Below, in pieces: positions 47,146 to 56,450 of a stretch of DNA of 64,000 nt (its first letter is position 1; each line of letters starts with the position of its first letter). Origin of the DNA: Mycoplasma sp. CAG:776 (lineage in GTDB: Bacteria; Bacillota_I; Bacilli_A; RF39; UBA660); contig FR903077.1 in NCBI GenBank assembly GCA_000438195.1, forward strand, positions 5,720 through 69,719, written 5' to 3'. Position numbers and translations under genes: made by a program. The notes beneath the pieces were generated by a model. It saw nothing but the letters and a program-made list of their open reading frames with translations, was not told the origin of the DNA and ran no database searches.

Positions 47146-47858
47146 TGAAATCTAGTGTAAATTCTATTGAAACATTTGGATTAGTTGATGGGCCAGGAAT
47201 AAGAACTGTAATATTTTTAAATGGCTGTAAACTAAGATGTTTATATTGCCATAATCCAGAAACTTGGAAAATGGGAGAATTAAATTATACGACTGACGAA
47301 TTAGTTGCTAAAATTATTCGTAATAAACCTTATTTTAAGCGAAATAATGGTGGAGTAACTTTCTCAGGAGGCGAACCATTATTACAAATAGATTTTCTAA
47401 TTGATATATGTAAAAAATTAAAAGCCGAAAACATTCATATTGCACTAGATACAGCCGGAGTTGGTATAGGCAAATATGAAGAAATTTTATCTCTGATTGA
47501 TTTAGTAATATTAGACATCAAACATCCAAATAAAGAAGGATATAAAAAATTAACAGGAACATCTATTGATGAAAGTGAGAAATTTATTGAATGCTTAAAT
47601 AAAAGTAATAAACCAGTTTGGATAAGACAAGTAATTGTCCCAGGAATTATGGATAATGAAAATTATTTAAAAGAATTAGCAGATTATCTTACAAAAATAA
47701 AGAATATTGAAAAAATCGAATTTTTACCATTTCATCATTTAGGATTTTCAAAGTATGAAGAATTAAAAATAGAAAACCCATTAAAAAATGTTCCGGAAAT
47801 GGATGTTCAAAAATGTCAGGAATTATATGAAAAATTTATGAAATTATATAAAGGGTAA
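47145..47858 (+). CDS. pflA: Pyruvate formate-lyase-activating enzyme
   Basis: Radical-SAM enzyme that generates the glycyl radical on PflB. 237 residues; N-terminal SVNSIETFGLVDGPGIRTV, cluster motif CKLRCLYCHNPETW (C-x3-C-x2-C), FSGGEPLLQ, and C-terminal LPFHHLG. Start overlaps the pflB stop (TAATG). A terminator follows. Confidence 0.96.
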   Translation: MKSSVNSIETFGLVDGPGIRTVIFLNGCKLRCLYCHNPETWKMGELNYTTDELVAKIIRNKPYFKRNNGGVTFSGGEPLLQIDFLIDICKKLKAENIHIALDTAGVGIGKYEEILSLIDLVILDIKHPNKEGYKKLTGTSIDESEKFIECLNKSNKPVWIRQVIVPGIMDNENYLKELADYLTKIKNIEKIEFLPFHHLGFSKYEELKIENPLKNVPEMDVQKCQELYEKFMKLYKG

Positions 47859-47882
47859 TCATAAAATATGATTGCCTTTTTA
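47851..47882 (+). terminator. Terminator of pflBA
   Basis: AAAGG-GT-AATCAT and ATGATT-G-CCTTT form an imperfect stem around AAAAT, followed by T's; overlaps the pflA stop. Confidence 0.75.
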
Positions 47883-47900
47883 ATTGCTAAAACTTGGAAA

Positions 47901-47940
47901 CGAATATTTGTTTGACATATACATTTGTTTGGTATATAAT
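47901..47940 (+). promoter_or_regulatory. Consensus promoter with LexA-like box before the DNA-repair pair
   Basis: TTGACA (47912-47917), 17 bp, TATAAT (47935-47940). CGAATATTTGTTTG (47901-47914) differs at two positions from the Gram-positive SOS box CGAACRNRYGTTYG and overlaps the -35, where LexA would block initiation. Confidence 0.65.
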
Positions 47941-47957
47941 TTTATTAGGTGATATAT

Positions 47958-49169
47958 ATGACTTTAGAAGAAAAACTTAAAATATTAGCTGCTGGAGCAA
48001 AATATGATGCCTCTTGTTCTTCTAGTGGAAGTAAAAGAAAAAATGAAAATGGAGTTGGCAATGCCGCATACTCTGGAATATGTCATTCCTTTGCTAGTGA
48101 TGGAAGATGTATTTCTCTTTTAAAAATATTAATGACCAACTGTTGTATATTTGATTGTAAATATTGTATTAATAGAAGAAGCAATAATATTAAAAGAGCA
48201 ATATTTACTCCAGAAGAAATATGTACTATTACCATGAATTTTTATCGTCGAAATTATATAGAAGGGTTATTCTTAAGTTCAGGAATTATTAAAAATCCAG
48301 ACTATACAATGGAATTATTAATTAAAACGGTTCGCATGCTTCGCACGAAATACCATTTTCATGGTTATATCCATTGTAAAGCTATTCCTGGTGCTAGCGA
48401 ACACTTATTAAAAGAATTAGGAAGTTTAGTAGATCGATTAAGTGCAAATATTGAACTTCCAACTGAACAAGGATTAAAATTATTAGCTCCTAATAAAAAA
48501 AGTGACAAAGTAACTAAAATAATGTCATATATAAAAGAAAATCGAAAATATAACTATGCTCCAGCTGGTCAAAGTACGCAAATGATTATAGGAGCTACAA
48601 AAGAAACCGATTTCGATATTATGAATAAAAGTGAGCACTTATATAAAAACTATGAATTAAAACGTGTATTTTACTCAGCTTATGTACCCGTAAATAAAGA
48701 TAAAATGTTACCAAGCTTAATTACACCACCCTTAGTTAGAGAAAATAGATTATATCAGGCGGACTGGCTTCTTCGATTTTATGGTTTTAAAGTAAACGAT
48801 TTATTAGATCAAGATAATCCGAATTTTAATATCTTAATGGATCCAAAAGCCAATTGGGCTTTAAGACATTTAGAAGAATTCCCAAAAGAAATAAATACCG
48901 CATCTTATTATGACTTATTAAAAGTGCCTGGTATAGGAATAAAATCAGCCCAGAGAATTATTGCATGTCGCAAAAATTTTAAAATTCATTTCCAAGACTT
49001 GAAAAAAATGGGAATAGTAATGAAAAGAGCAAAGTATTTTATCACATGTAATAATAAATACTTTATAAATCATGAATATTTTAAAAAGAGTTTTATTGAA
49101 GCAAATTTAATACTAGAAGATCAAGAAGTAATAAAACAAAACAAGGAGCAATTAAGTTTATTCTCATGA
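47958..49169 (+). CDS. Putative DNA modification/repair radical-SAM protein
   Basis: 403 residues from the ATG at 47958 (AGGTGAT upstream; a GTG at 47949 is in frame). Radical-SAM core with NCCIFDCKYC (C-x3-C-x2-C, about 63-72) and LSANIELPTEQGLKLL. The C-terminal helix-hairpin-helix LLKVPGIGIKSAQRI binds DNA. The last residues, EQLSLFS, match the sliding-clamp-binding motif Q-L-x-L-F. This is the family always paired with a DUF4130 protein (TIGR03916/TIGR03915), and here the partner overlaps by 4 bp. Chemistry unknown. Confidence 0.87.
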   Translation: MTLEEKLKILAAGAKYDASCSSSGSKRKNENGVGNAAYSGICHSFASDGRCISLLKILMTNCCIFDCKYCINRRSNNIKRAIFTPEEICTITMNFYRRNYIEGLFLSSGIIKNPDYTMELLIKTVRMLRTKYHFHGYIHCKAIPGASEHLLKELGSLVDRLSANIELPTEQGLKLLAPNKKSDKVTKIMSYIKENRKYNYAPAGQSTQMIIGATKETDFDIMNKSEHLYKNYELKRVFYSAYVPVNKDKMLPSLITPPLVRENRLYQADWLLRFYGFKVNDLLDQDNPNFNILMDPKANWALRHLEEFPKEINTASYYDLLKVPGIGIKSAQRIIACRKNFKIHFQDLKKMGIVMKRAKYFITCNNKYFINHEYFKKSFIEANLILEDQEVIKQNKEQLSLFS

Positions 49170-49927
49170 AAGACAATTTAATCTATTTATATGACGGAAC
49201 ATTTTTGAATTTAATATCTCTAATAAATCATTTGCTAAAATTTAAAATAAAACCGCTTAATATATGTGATGAAAATAAGTATATATCTTCTTTATTAGAA
49301 GAACCGGTAAGATTAGAGCTAGAGCAAGTAAAAATTAGTAATATGAAAATATCTTCAAATATTTTAAAAACGATTTACTATGTTTTTCTTTCAGAAGAAG
49401 AAAATAAAGAATTAATTATTTATTATTTTTGGTTAAACTCTTTAAAATATCAAAATAAAATTTTTTATATGCGTAATTTAAAATGTGTATCTAGTGCTTT
49501 AAAAATATCTAAATATGTGAATAATGAAAATCATAAATTAAAAGGATTTTTAAGATTTAGAGAAATCAATAATCATATATTATATGCTGAGATTAGTCCT
49601 ACAAACAATGTTTTAGAACTATTATCCAAACATTTTGCAAAGCGTCTTAAGAATGAATACTGGATTATCTATGATATTGGAAGAAATAGGTATAGTATTT
49701 ATGATAAAAAAAGATACTATATAGTATCAAAAGATAATATTAATCTTGATAACATAAAATTAGATAAAGAAGAAAAAGATATTGAAAATTTGTGGCTAAC
49801 TTTTTTTGAAACGATTGGAATTGAAGAAAGAAAAAATAAACGTTGTCAAATGAATTTTATGCCCAAAAAATATTGGAAATACATGATAGAAATGGAGAGT
49901 GCTTATGAAAAAGGTGATAACGGGTGA
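49166..49927 (+). CDS. DUF4130 putative DNA-repair protein (partner of the radical-SAM gene)
   Basis: 253 residues starting at ATGA overlap. N-terminal LIYLYDGTFLNLISLI, central VSSALKISKYVNNENHKLKGFLRF and C-terminal MNFMPKKYWKYMIEM fit the DUF4130/TIGR03915 proteins, which in some bacteria are fused to a uracil-DNA-glycosylase-like domain; no such domain is present here. Translationally coupled to the radical-SAM gene and overlapped by the GroEL-like gene downstream. Confidence 0.82.
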   Translation: MKDNLIYLYDGTFLNLISLINHLLKFKIKPLNICDENKYISSLLEEPVRLELEQVKISNMKISSNILKTIYYVFLSEEENKELIIYYFWLNSLKYQNKIFYMRNLKCVSSALKISKYVNNENHKLKGFLRFREINNHILYAEISPTNNVLELLSKHFAKRLKNEYWIIYDIGRNRYSIYDKKRYYIVSKDNINLDNIKLDKEEKDIENLWLTFFETIGIEERKNKRCQMNFMPKKYWKYMIEMESAYEKGDNG

Positions 49928-51458
49928 GAGATTATACAATTATGAAGAAGAGGCAATTGAATTATTATGTGGAACAGTAAAGAAAACCTTAGGGCCAAAG
50001 GGAAGTAATGCAATTATTGATCATTCAATGTTTAGTCCGTTTATTACTAACGATGGAGTAACGATAGCAAAGAATATTGAAAGTGAAGATGAATGCATCA
50101 ATACGATTCTTACGCTAGCCAAAGAAGCATCCATTAAAACAAATGAAGAAGTAGGAGACGGAACAACAACCACTTTAGTATTATTAGAAAGTATTTTTAA
50201 AAGTGGTATAAAAAAGATCAGAGAAGGATTAAATCCTAATATACTAAAAAAAGAGTTAGATGAAGCAACAAAGGAAGTAATTGAAGAGTTAAAAAAAGAA
50301 AGTAAAGATCCCGAAGAAAAAGACTATTTAAATATAGCTAGCATTGCTGCAAATGATGAGAAAATTGGAAAAGAAATTAGCTCGCTATATCTGAGACTTC
50401 AACAAAAAGGTGCAATTAAAATTGAGGAAAGCGAAACAAATGAAACAGATACAGAAATTATTAAAGGGTATACTTTTGAAACATTTCTTGCATCTCCATA
50501 CTTTTTAAATAGTAAAGAAGAACAAACCTTTAAAAAGCCATACTTACTTTTGGTAAATAAAGAAATATTAGAAATTGAAGAAATAAGTGAAGTGATCAAT
50601 TTTATCATTGATAAAAAAGTACCAATAGTAACTATAGCAAAAGACTACAGTGAAGAAGTAGTAAATGAAATTTTATCTTTAAATTTCAATAAAGTAACAA
50701 ATGTTATTTTATTGAAAATGCCAGAATATGGGCTTCATCAAATAGAAGTTTTAAATGATATAGAAATTTTAACGAATGCCAAATTAATAAAAACAAATGA
50801 TGAGATAAATTTAAATAATTTAGCTAAATGTGATGAAATAAAAATAGATAAAAAAGAAGTAACAATAATAAATAGTAAACAAAAAGAAAAAGTAGAAAAA
50901 CGTATTAAAGAATTAGAAGAAAAATTAATTAAAGAGAAAGACTCATATGAAAAAGATTTTTTAAATGAAAGATTAGCCAAATTAACAAATGGAAAAGGAA
51001 TAATTCGTGTTAGCGGGGTAACCATTACAGAAGCAAGAGAAAGAAAAATGCGATATGATGATGCTTTGTGTGCTCTAAAAAGTATGAATGAAGGGGTATT
51101 ACCTGGGGCAGGAATGAGCTTGTTAAAAATTCACGATCAAATTCAGGTAAAAAGTAATGGATATGCTTTATTAAAAGATGCATTAAATCAACCATTTATA
51201 GAAATTCTTAAAAATGCTGGAATAGATGATAAAAAAATATATAACGAAATAAAAGCAAACGACTATAGTATAATTTATAATACTTTAGAAGAAAAATTTG
51301 AATTTATAAAAGAAGCAAAAATTATTGATCCAACAAATGTCGTAATAAATACGCTAAAAAATGCTTCTTCGATTGCTAGTATGCTTCTTACAACCACGAG
51401 TTTAATTATTAATGAATATAAAGAAGATAATAAGATTAATCTAAATTCAGAATTGTAA
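49905..51458 (+). CDS. Divergent GroEL-family chaperonin
   Basis: 517 residues from the ATG at 49905 (GGAGA 6 bp upstream), starting inside the end of the DUF4130 gene. Group I chaperonin features: KKTLGPKGSNAIID, TNDGVTIAKNIE, EEVGDGTTTTLVL (ATP site) and LPGAGMSLL. The apical domain is strongly divergent, and the C-terminal GGM tail is missing (ends INLNSEL). No groES precedes it and no CIRCE element is seen; it seems co-transcribed with the repair genes. Either the lineage's only, fast-evolving GroEL or a specialised second copy. Confidence 0.82.
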   Translation: MKKVITGERLYNYEEEAIELLCGTVKKTLGPKGSNAIIDHSMFSPFITNDGVTIAKNIESEDECINTILTLAKEASIKTNEEVGDGTTTTLVLLESIFKSGIKKIREGLNPNILKKELDEATKEVIEELKKESKDPEEKDYLNIASIAANDEKIGKEISSLYLRLQQKGAIKIEESETNETDTEIIKGYTFETFLASPYFLNSKEEQTFKKPYLLLVNKEILEIEEISEVINFIIDKKVPIVTIAKDYSEEVVNEILSLNFNKVTNVILLKMPEYGLHQIEVLNDIEILTNAKLIKTNDEINLNNLAKCDEIKIDKKEVTIINSKQKEKVEKRIKELEEKLIKEKDSYEKDFLNERLAKLTNGKGIIRVSGVTITEARERKMRYDDALCALKSMNEGVLPGAGMSLLKIHDQIQVKSNGYALLKDALNQPFIEILKNAGIDDKKIYNEIKANDYSIIYNTLEEKFEFIKEAKIIDPTNVVINTLKNASSIASMLLTTTSLIINEYKEDNKINLNSEL

Positions 51459-51483
51459 TTAAAAAGAATTAAATTAATTTGAG

Positions 51484-51512
51484 TTGACAACTTAGAACTT
51501 GTCCTGTATATA
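51484..51512 (+). promoter_or_regulatory. Promoter and palindrome upstream of cysS
   Basis: TTGACA (51484-51489) and TATATA (51507-51512), 17 bp apart. GACAA (51486-51490), 8 bp, TTGTC (51499-51503) is an operator-like palindrome across the -35. The remaining 130 nt leader is A+T-rich; no T-box motif (GGGTGGNACC) is present. Confidence 0.5.
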
Positions 51513-51641
51513 ATCTAAATGAGTCGATAAAATATTATATAAACTAATACTAGCCTTTCTAATTATTAAATTACTAAAATAATTAAATCTTTCTTTTGTA
51601 AGCACTTTATAATATAATAATAATATGAAAGGAAGTTATAT

Positions 51642-53027
51642 ATGAAACTTTATAATACTTTAACTAGAAAAATAGAAGATTTTATTCCATGGGAAGAAGG
51701 ACACGTAAAAATGTATACCTGTGGTCCAACAGTTTACAGCTATGCCCATATAGGGAATTTAAGAACTTATATTATGGAAGATATTTTAGAAAAAACATTA
51801 AGATTTTTAGGATACAATGTAACTCGTGTTATGAATATAACGGATGTAGGCCACCTAACTAGTGATGCTGATACTGGTGATGACAAAATGGTTAATAGTG
51901 CCAAAAAAGAACATAAAACAGTATTAGATATTGCTAAATTTTATACCGATGCTTTTTTTAAAGATACTGAAAAACTAAATATTAAAAAACCAGATATAGT
52001 AAGTCCGGCAACGGATAATATTGAAGAATATATAATAATTATTAACAAGTTATTAGAAAATGGATATGCATATAAAGCGGGTGGAAATATTTATTTTGAT
52101 ACTTCAAAATTAGAGGATTATTATAAATTAACAAATCATATTGGCGAAGAATTGATAAGTGGTGTAAGAGATACTGTAGAAGAAGATGCCAACAAAAAAA
52201 ATAAAACCGACTTTGTTCTATGGTTTACGAAATCAAAGTTTGAAGATCAAGAATTAAAATGGGATAGTCCGTTTGGCAAAGGATATCCAGGATGGCATAT
52301 TGAGTGTTCAGGTATTTCTTTAAAATATCTTGGCGAGCATTTAGATATTCATTGTGGAGGCGTTGATAATATTTTTCCACATCATACGAACGAAATAGCT
52401 CAAAGTGAAGCGTTTATTGGTCATAACTGGTGTAAATACTGGGTTCATGGGGAACACTTAAATGATGCAACGGGTAAAATGAGTAAATCTAAGGGAAAAG
52501 TATTAACTGTATCTTTCCTAGAAGAAGAAGGATTTAATCCTTTAAGTTATCGTTTTATGGTTTTACAAAGCCATTATCGAAAACAATTAACTTTTAGTTT
52601 AGAGTCCTTAAGTGGGGCAGAAAATGCTTATAAAAAATTAAAATCAAAAATAAATAGTCTTACAGAAGATGGTATTGTAGATGAAAATATAAAAGAAACA
52701 TATGTTACCAAATTCAAAAATTATTTAGAAGATGATATGAATACAGCAAATGCAATTACTTTAATTTATGATTGCCTAAAAGAAGAAACGAATGATATAA
52801 CGAAAAAAGAAATTATTAAAGAATTTGACAAAGTATTGTCATTAGATTTACTAACAAAAGAAAAAAGCATAGTAGATGAAAGTTATATTTTAGAAATGAT
52901 TGAAAAAAGAACAGAAGCTAAGAAAAATAAAGATTTTGCTTTAGCAGATTCAATAAGAAAAGAATTAGAAGAAAAGGGAATAGTTCTAAAAGATACTAGA
53001 GAAGGAACTATTTATGAGGTAAGATAA
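51642..53027 (+). CDS. cysS: Cysteinyl-tRNA synthetase
   Basis: 461 residues, class I. MYTCGPTVYSYAHIGNLRTY carries the first zinc cysteine and the HIGH motif (HIGN). ECSG and HCGGVD...FPHHTNE supply further zinc ligands, and GKMSKSKGK is the KMSKS loop. Standard length. The stop overlaps the ATG of the next gene (TAATG). Confidence 0.97.
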   Translation: MKLYNTLTRKIEDFIPWEEGHVKMYTCGPTVYSYAHIGNLRTYIMEDILEKTLRFLGYNVTRVMNITDVGHLTSDADTGDDKMVNSAKKEHKTVLDIAKFYTDAFFKDTEKLNIKKPDIVSPATDNIEEYIIIINKLLENGYAYKAGGNIYFDTSKLEDYYKLTNHIGEELISGVRDTVEEDANKKNKTDFVLWFTKSKFEDQELKWDSPFGKGYPGWHIECSGISLKYLGEHLDIHCGGVDNIFPHHTNEIAQSEAFIGHNWCKYWVHGEHLNDATGKMSKSKGKVLTVSFLEEEGFNPLSYRFMVLQSHYRKQLTFSLESLSGAENAYKKLKSKINSLTEDGIVDENIKETYVTKFKNYLEDDMNTANAITLIYDCLKEETNDITKKEIIKEFDKVLSLDLLTKEKSIVDESYILEMIEKRTEAKKNKDFALADSIRKELEEKGIVLKDTREGTIYEVR

Positions 53028-53653
53028 TGATTGTTGAAATAATTTTTATTATTGTAATAGTTTTAATACTTTTAATCAATCTATTATTAAGAAGTGTTGC
53101 TAAAACATGTAAGGGTTTAAAAAATACATCAAAATTATCAGGTATGGAAATTGCCCGAATTTTATCCTCAAAACTTAGCAACGAAGAGCCACATATTATA
53201 AAAAAGAGTGGCAGATTTTTAGATCATTATAACAGGGATCGAAATGTGATAAAACTATCTCCAGAAGTATTTGATGGTGAAGATATGTATGCAGCAACTA
53301 TGGCTATTAATGTAGCTTTAGAAACAGACAAAGAAAGAAAAAATGTTTCTCTAGGAAGAAAAATGAATTCATTTTTGGTTATGGCAAGCTATATTATGAT
53401 TATAATTGGAGCAATTGCTAAAAATGATTTAATAATTCATTTAGGAATGATTTTATTTGTACTAACTTTTATAATTGAATTTGTACTACTAGCAAGTCTT
53501 TTTAAGACAGAAGAAGACTTAAATAATTTGTATGAGTTAATTAAAAAAGAGAAATTAGTAAAGCCTATAGAAGATTACAAGGATAATTACCTTTTAGTAG
53601 CTTTATCAAGACTTGCAACATTACCATATAATTTCATCAATTATTTTAGATGA
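53027..53653 (+). CDS. YugP-like membrane protein lacking the HExxH zinc motif
   Basis: 208 residues; N-terminal membrane helix (about 3-22) and two more (about 116-155). The middle keeps YugP-family features: SGMEIARIL, GRFLDHYNRDRNVIKLS, VFDG. Where YugP zinc peptidases have A-A-H-E-x-G-H-A, this protein reads INVALETD (about 94-101), so neither the histidines nor the glutamate is in place. I infer a pseudo-peptidase. Translationally coupled to cysS. Confidence 0.72.
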   Translation: MIVEIIFIIVIVLILLINLLLRSVAKTCKGLKNTSKLSGMEIARILSSKLSNEEPHIIKKSGRFLDHYNRDRNVIKLSPEVFDGEDMYAATMAINVALETDKERKNVSLGRKMNSFLVMASYIMIIIGAIAKNDLIIHLGMILFVLTFIIEFVLLASLFKTEEDLNNLYELIKKEKLVKPIEDYKDNYLLVALSRLATLPYNFINYFR

Positions 53654-53661
53654 ACCTGTAT

Positions 53662-53692
53662 AAAAAGTGCTCAAATTTAAGCACTTTTTTAC
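53662..53692 (+). terminator. Terminator after the cysS operon
   Basis: AAAAAGTGCT (53662-53671) and AGCACTTTTT (53680-53689), perfect 10 bp stem, T tail. Confidence 0.88.
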
Positions 53693-53760
53693 ATTACAAG
53701 TAAAATAGTCTTTTACTAATCTTTAAATTATTGATATAATAAAAGCACAAGGTGGTAAAA

Positions 53761-54831
53761 ATGAACCTAGAAGTAAACGGCTTTAATGTTTTTTTTATAG
53801 TGGCAATAACATTTTTAATAAGTGCTTTATTAACGCCTTTAGTAAAAAAAATTGCAATTCATATAGGGGCTTTAGATTATCCTAATGCAAGAAAAATTCA
53901 CAAGGTACCTATGCCAAGATTAGGAGGATTAGCAATTTATGTGGCATTTTTAATTGGCTATGCTATCTTTGGAGAAATTAATACCCAAATGATATCAATA
54001 TTAATTGGTGGTTTCATTTTAATACTAACTGGTATTTTTGATGATATCAAACCGATAAAAGCAAGATATAAATTATTGGCTCAAATCTTTGCAGCCTTAT
54101 TTGTAGTTATTTACGGACAAGTATATTTTACTGAAATAAGTTTTTTAGGTTTAAAAATATATATTAGTAAATATCTTAGTTATGCTATATCAACTTTATT
54201 TATTGTGGCAATTACCAATTCGATTAATATTATAGATGGCCTAGATGGGCTTGCAGCAGGTGTTTCTTCCATTTATTTTCTAACAATAGCGATAATTGCC
54301 TTTTTAATCAATCAAATAGGAGGATTAGATATTATCTTATCCTTAATCATGTTAGGTGCAACACTAGGATTTTTACTTTATAATTTTCCTCCAGCAAGAA
54401 TATTTATGGGAGATACAGGAAGTTTGTTTTTAGGATACATGATATCTATTATAGCATTATTGGGCTTTAAAATAACAACAATTACTTCTTTAGTAGTACC
54501 GCTTTGTATCTTAGCAATACCTATATTTGATACAGCATTTGCAATATTAAGAAGATTGTTAAAACATCAAAATATAGGAGTAGCAGATAAAGAGCATTTT
54601 CATCATCAATTATTAAAAATGCGTTATTCTCCAACTGCTAGTATATTAATTATTTATTTTATTAATATTTTATTTGCTGCTGTTTCTATATTCTTTGTTT
54701 TAGGAGATAATAAAATAGCTATAGCAATTTATGTAGCTTTGATGATCCTACTATTATTTGTAGTTTTAAAAACAGATATATTATATGACCACACAAAAAG
54801 AAAATTTAAAAAGTTGAATGGAAAAAAATAA
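53761..54831 (+). CDS. tagO: TagO/WecA-type undecaprenyl-phosphate glycosyl-1-phosphate transferase
   Basis: 356 residues from the ATG at 53761 (AAGGTGG upstream; GTG 53752 rejected). Ten or eleven membrane helices. Motifs of the MraY/WecA family: HKVPMPRLGG, GIFDDIKPI, NIIDGLDGLAAG, FMGDTGSLFLG and KEHFHHQLL. The last favours TagO/WecA over MraY. Transfers GlcNAc-1-P (or similar) to undecaprenyl phosphate, starting wall glycopolymer synthesis; this fits its place ahead of the export and sugar genes. Confidence 0.9.
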   Translation: MNLEVNGFNVFFIVAITFLISALLTPLVKKIAIHIGALDYPNARKIHKVPMPRLGGLAIYVAFLIGYAIFGEINTQMISILIGGFILILTGIFDDIKPIKARYKLLAQIFAALFVVIYGQVYFTEISFLGLKIYISKYLSYAISTLFIVAITNSINIIDGLDGLAAGVSSIYFLTIAIIAFLINQIGGLDIILSLIMLGATLGFLLYNFPPARIFMGDTGSLFLGYMISIIALLGFKITTITSLVVPLCILAIPIFDTAFAILRRLLKHQNIGVADKEHFHHQLLKMRYSPTASILIIYFINILFAAVSIFFVLGDNKIAIAIYVALMILLLFVVLKTDILYDHTKRKFKKLNGKK

Positions 54832-54864
54832 TTTGCTATAATAAAGTAGAAAGTTGGTGTAAAA

Positions 54865-55680
54865 TTGATTCAATCAATTAAAAATATATATTATAATATA
54901 ATAAAATATAAATTTTTACTTCAGCAATTAGTAATGAGAGATTTCAAAGTGAAATATAAAAGAAGTGTACTAGGAATCTTATGGAGCGTTTTGTATCCCT
55001 TACTAATGATGATGGTAATGGCTATAGTATTTTCAAATATGTTTAAATTTAGTATGGAAGGTGTCAATTATTTAGTTTACTTAATGACAGGGTTAGTTGT
55101 ATTCAATTACTTTAGTGAAGCAACAAATAATGCTATGGGAGCAATTATTGGCAATTCTACTTTAATCAATAAGGTATATATACCAAAGTATATTTTCCCT
55201 GTTGCAAAATGTATATTTGTTGGAATTAATTTTGTATTATCATTATTACCATTATTACTAATAATATTGTTTTCTGGAAATGCAGCAGAGGGAACAAAAT
55301 GTTATATAAATATTTATTATTTATTACTTCCTTTCATATACCTTTGTATGTTTATGTTTGTAGTAGGAGTTGGATATATTTTAGCTACGGTTTCTGTATT
55401 TCTAAGAGATATGATATATATATGGGGAATAATGATTACTATACTTAATTATTTTACGCCTATATTTTATAGCATTACTATTTTACCAGAAACTCTTCAA
55501 AATATTTTTAAATTAAATCCATTATACATTTACATAAACGCAACAAGAGAAATTATTTTAAATGGGACTGCACCCACACCACTTTATTTATTAATTTGTT
55601 TTTTATCAGGATTTGGTATGATGGTGATAGGGGCCTATATTTTTAAAAGAAAACAAAATAAGTTTATTTACTATTTATAG
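54865..55680 (+). CDS. ABC-2 transporter permease for surface polysaccharide (TagG/Wzm-like)
   Basis: 271 residues, apparently starting at TTG 54865 after a GGTG site. QQLVMRDFKVKYKRSVLGILWS is the cytoplasmic start of the TagG/Wzm permeases, followed by six membrane helices and the late loop LNPLYIYINATREIIL. Exports lipid-linked glycopolymer together with the ATPase encoded 10 bp downstream. Confidence 0.87.
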   Translation: MIQSIKNIYYNIIKYKFLLQQLVMRDFKVKYKRSVLGILWSVLYPLLMMMVMAIVFSNMFKFSMEGVNYLVYLMTGLVVFNYFSEATNNAMGAIIGNSTLINKVYIPKYIFPVAKCIFVGINFVLSLLPLLLIILFSGNAAEGTKCYINIYYLLLPFIYLCMFMFVVGVGYILATVSVFLRDMIYIWGIMITILNYFTPIFYSITILPETLQNIFKLNPLYIYINATREIILNGTAPTPLYLLICFLSGFGMMVIGAYIFKRKQNKFIYYL

Positions 55681-55690
55681 GAGGCAATAT

Positions 55691-56431
55691 ATGATAAGAA
55701 TAAATAATGTAGGTATGCGATTTAATTTAGGAATCGAAAAAGATAATTCTCTTAAAATGATATTTATTAAATTATTTGATAAAAGGAAAAGAGCAAAAAA
55801 AAGTGAATTTTGGGCTTTAAAGAATATTACTTTTGATATTGAAAAAGGAGATGTGGTAGGACTAATTGGGGCTAATGGTGCAGGAAAAAGTACTCTCTTA
55901 AAAGTAGTAAGTGGAGTAATGAAACCAACTGAAGGAAGTGTAGAAGTAGACGGTGTTATTTCTCCAATGATTGAATTAGGGGCAGGTTTTGATGGAGATT
56001 TGACAGCACGTGAGAACATATATTTAAATGGAGCAATTTTAGGTTATTCTAAAGAATTTTTAGATTCTAAATTTGATGAAATAGTGGAGTTTTCAGAATT
56101 AAGAGAATTTTTAGATGTACCAGTTAAAAATTTTTCATCAGGTATGGTAGCCAAATTAGCCTTTTCTATTTCTACTATTGTTGATCCAGAAATTCTGATT
56201 GTGGATGAAATATTATCAGTCGGTGATATTAAGTTTCAAGAAAAAAGTAAAAATAAAATGATGTCTATGATTAAAGGAGGAACTACAGTATTATATGTTT
56301 CTCATTCTTTAGAGTCAATTAAAGAGCTATGTAATAAAGTAGTATGGTTAGAACACGGTAAAATTGTTATGATGGGAAATGCAAAAAAAGTATGTAAGTC
56401 TTATTATGATAAACAATTAAAAAATAATTAG
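55691..56431 (+). CDS. ABC transporter ATPase for surface polysaccharide (TagH/Wzt-like)
   Basis: 246 residues. Walker A GANGAGKSTLLK, Q-loop region ISPMIELGAGFD, signature FSSGMVAKLAFS, Walker B ILIVDEIL (with the polysaccharide-exporter variant IVDE-I-L-S-V-G-D) and H-loop VSHSLES. There is no C-terminal carbohydrate-binding extension as in some Wzt proteins. Partner of the preceding permease. Confidence 0.92.
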   Translation: MIRINNVGMRFNLGIEKDNSLKMIFIKLFDKRKRAKKSEFWALKNITFDIEKGDVVGLIGANGAGKSTLLKVVSGVMKPTEGSVEVDGVISPMIELGAGFDGDLTARENIYLNGAILGYSKEFLDSKFDEIVEFSELREFLDVPVKNFSSGMVAKLAFSISTIVDPEILIVDEILSVGDIKFQEKSKNKMMSMIKGGTTVLYVSHSLESIKELCNKVVWLEHGKIVMMGNAKKVCKSYYDKQLKNN

Positions 56432-56450
56432 AAAGATAGAGGTATTAGAT

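Noticed and set aside
51515..51641. T-box riboswitch in the cysS leader
   Set aside because: No GGGTGGNACC-like T-box sequence and no terminator before the start codon.
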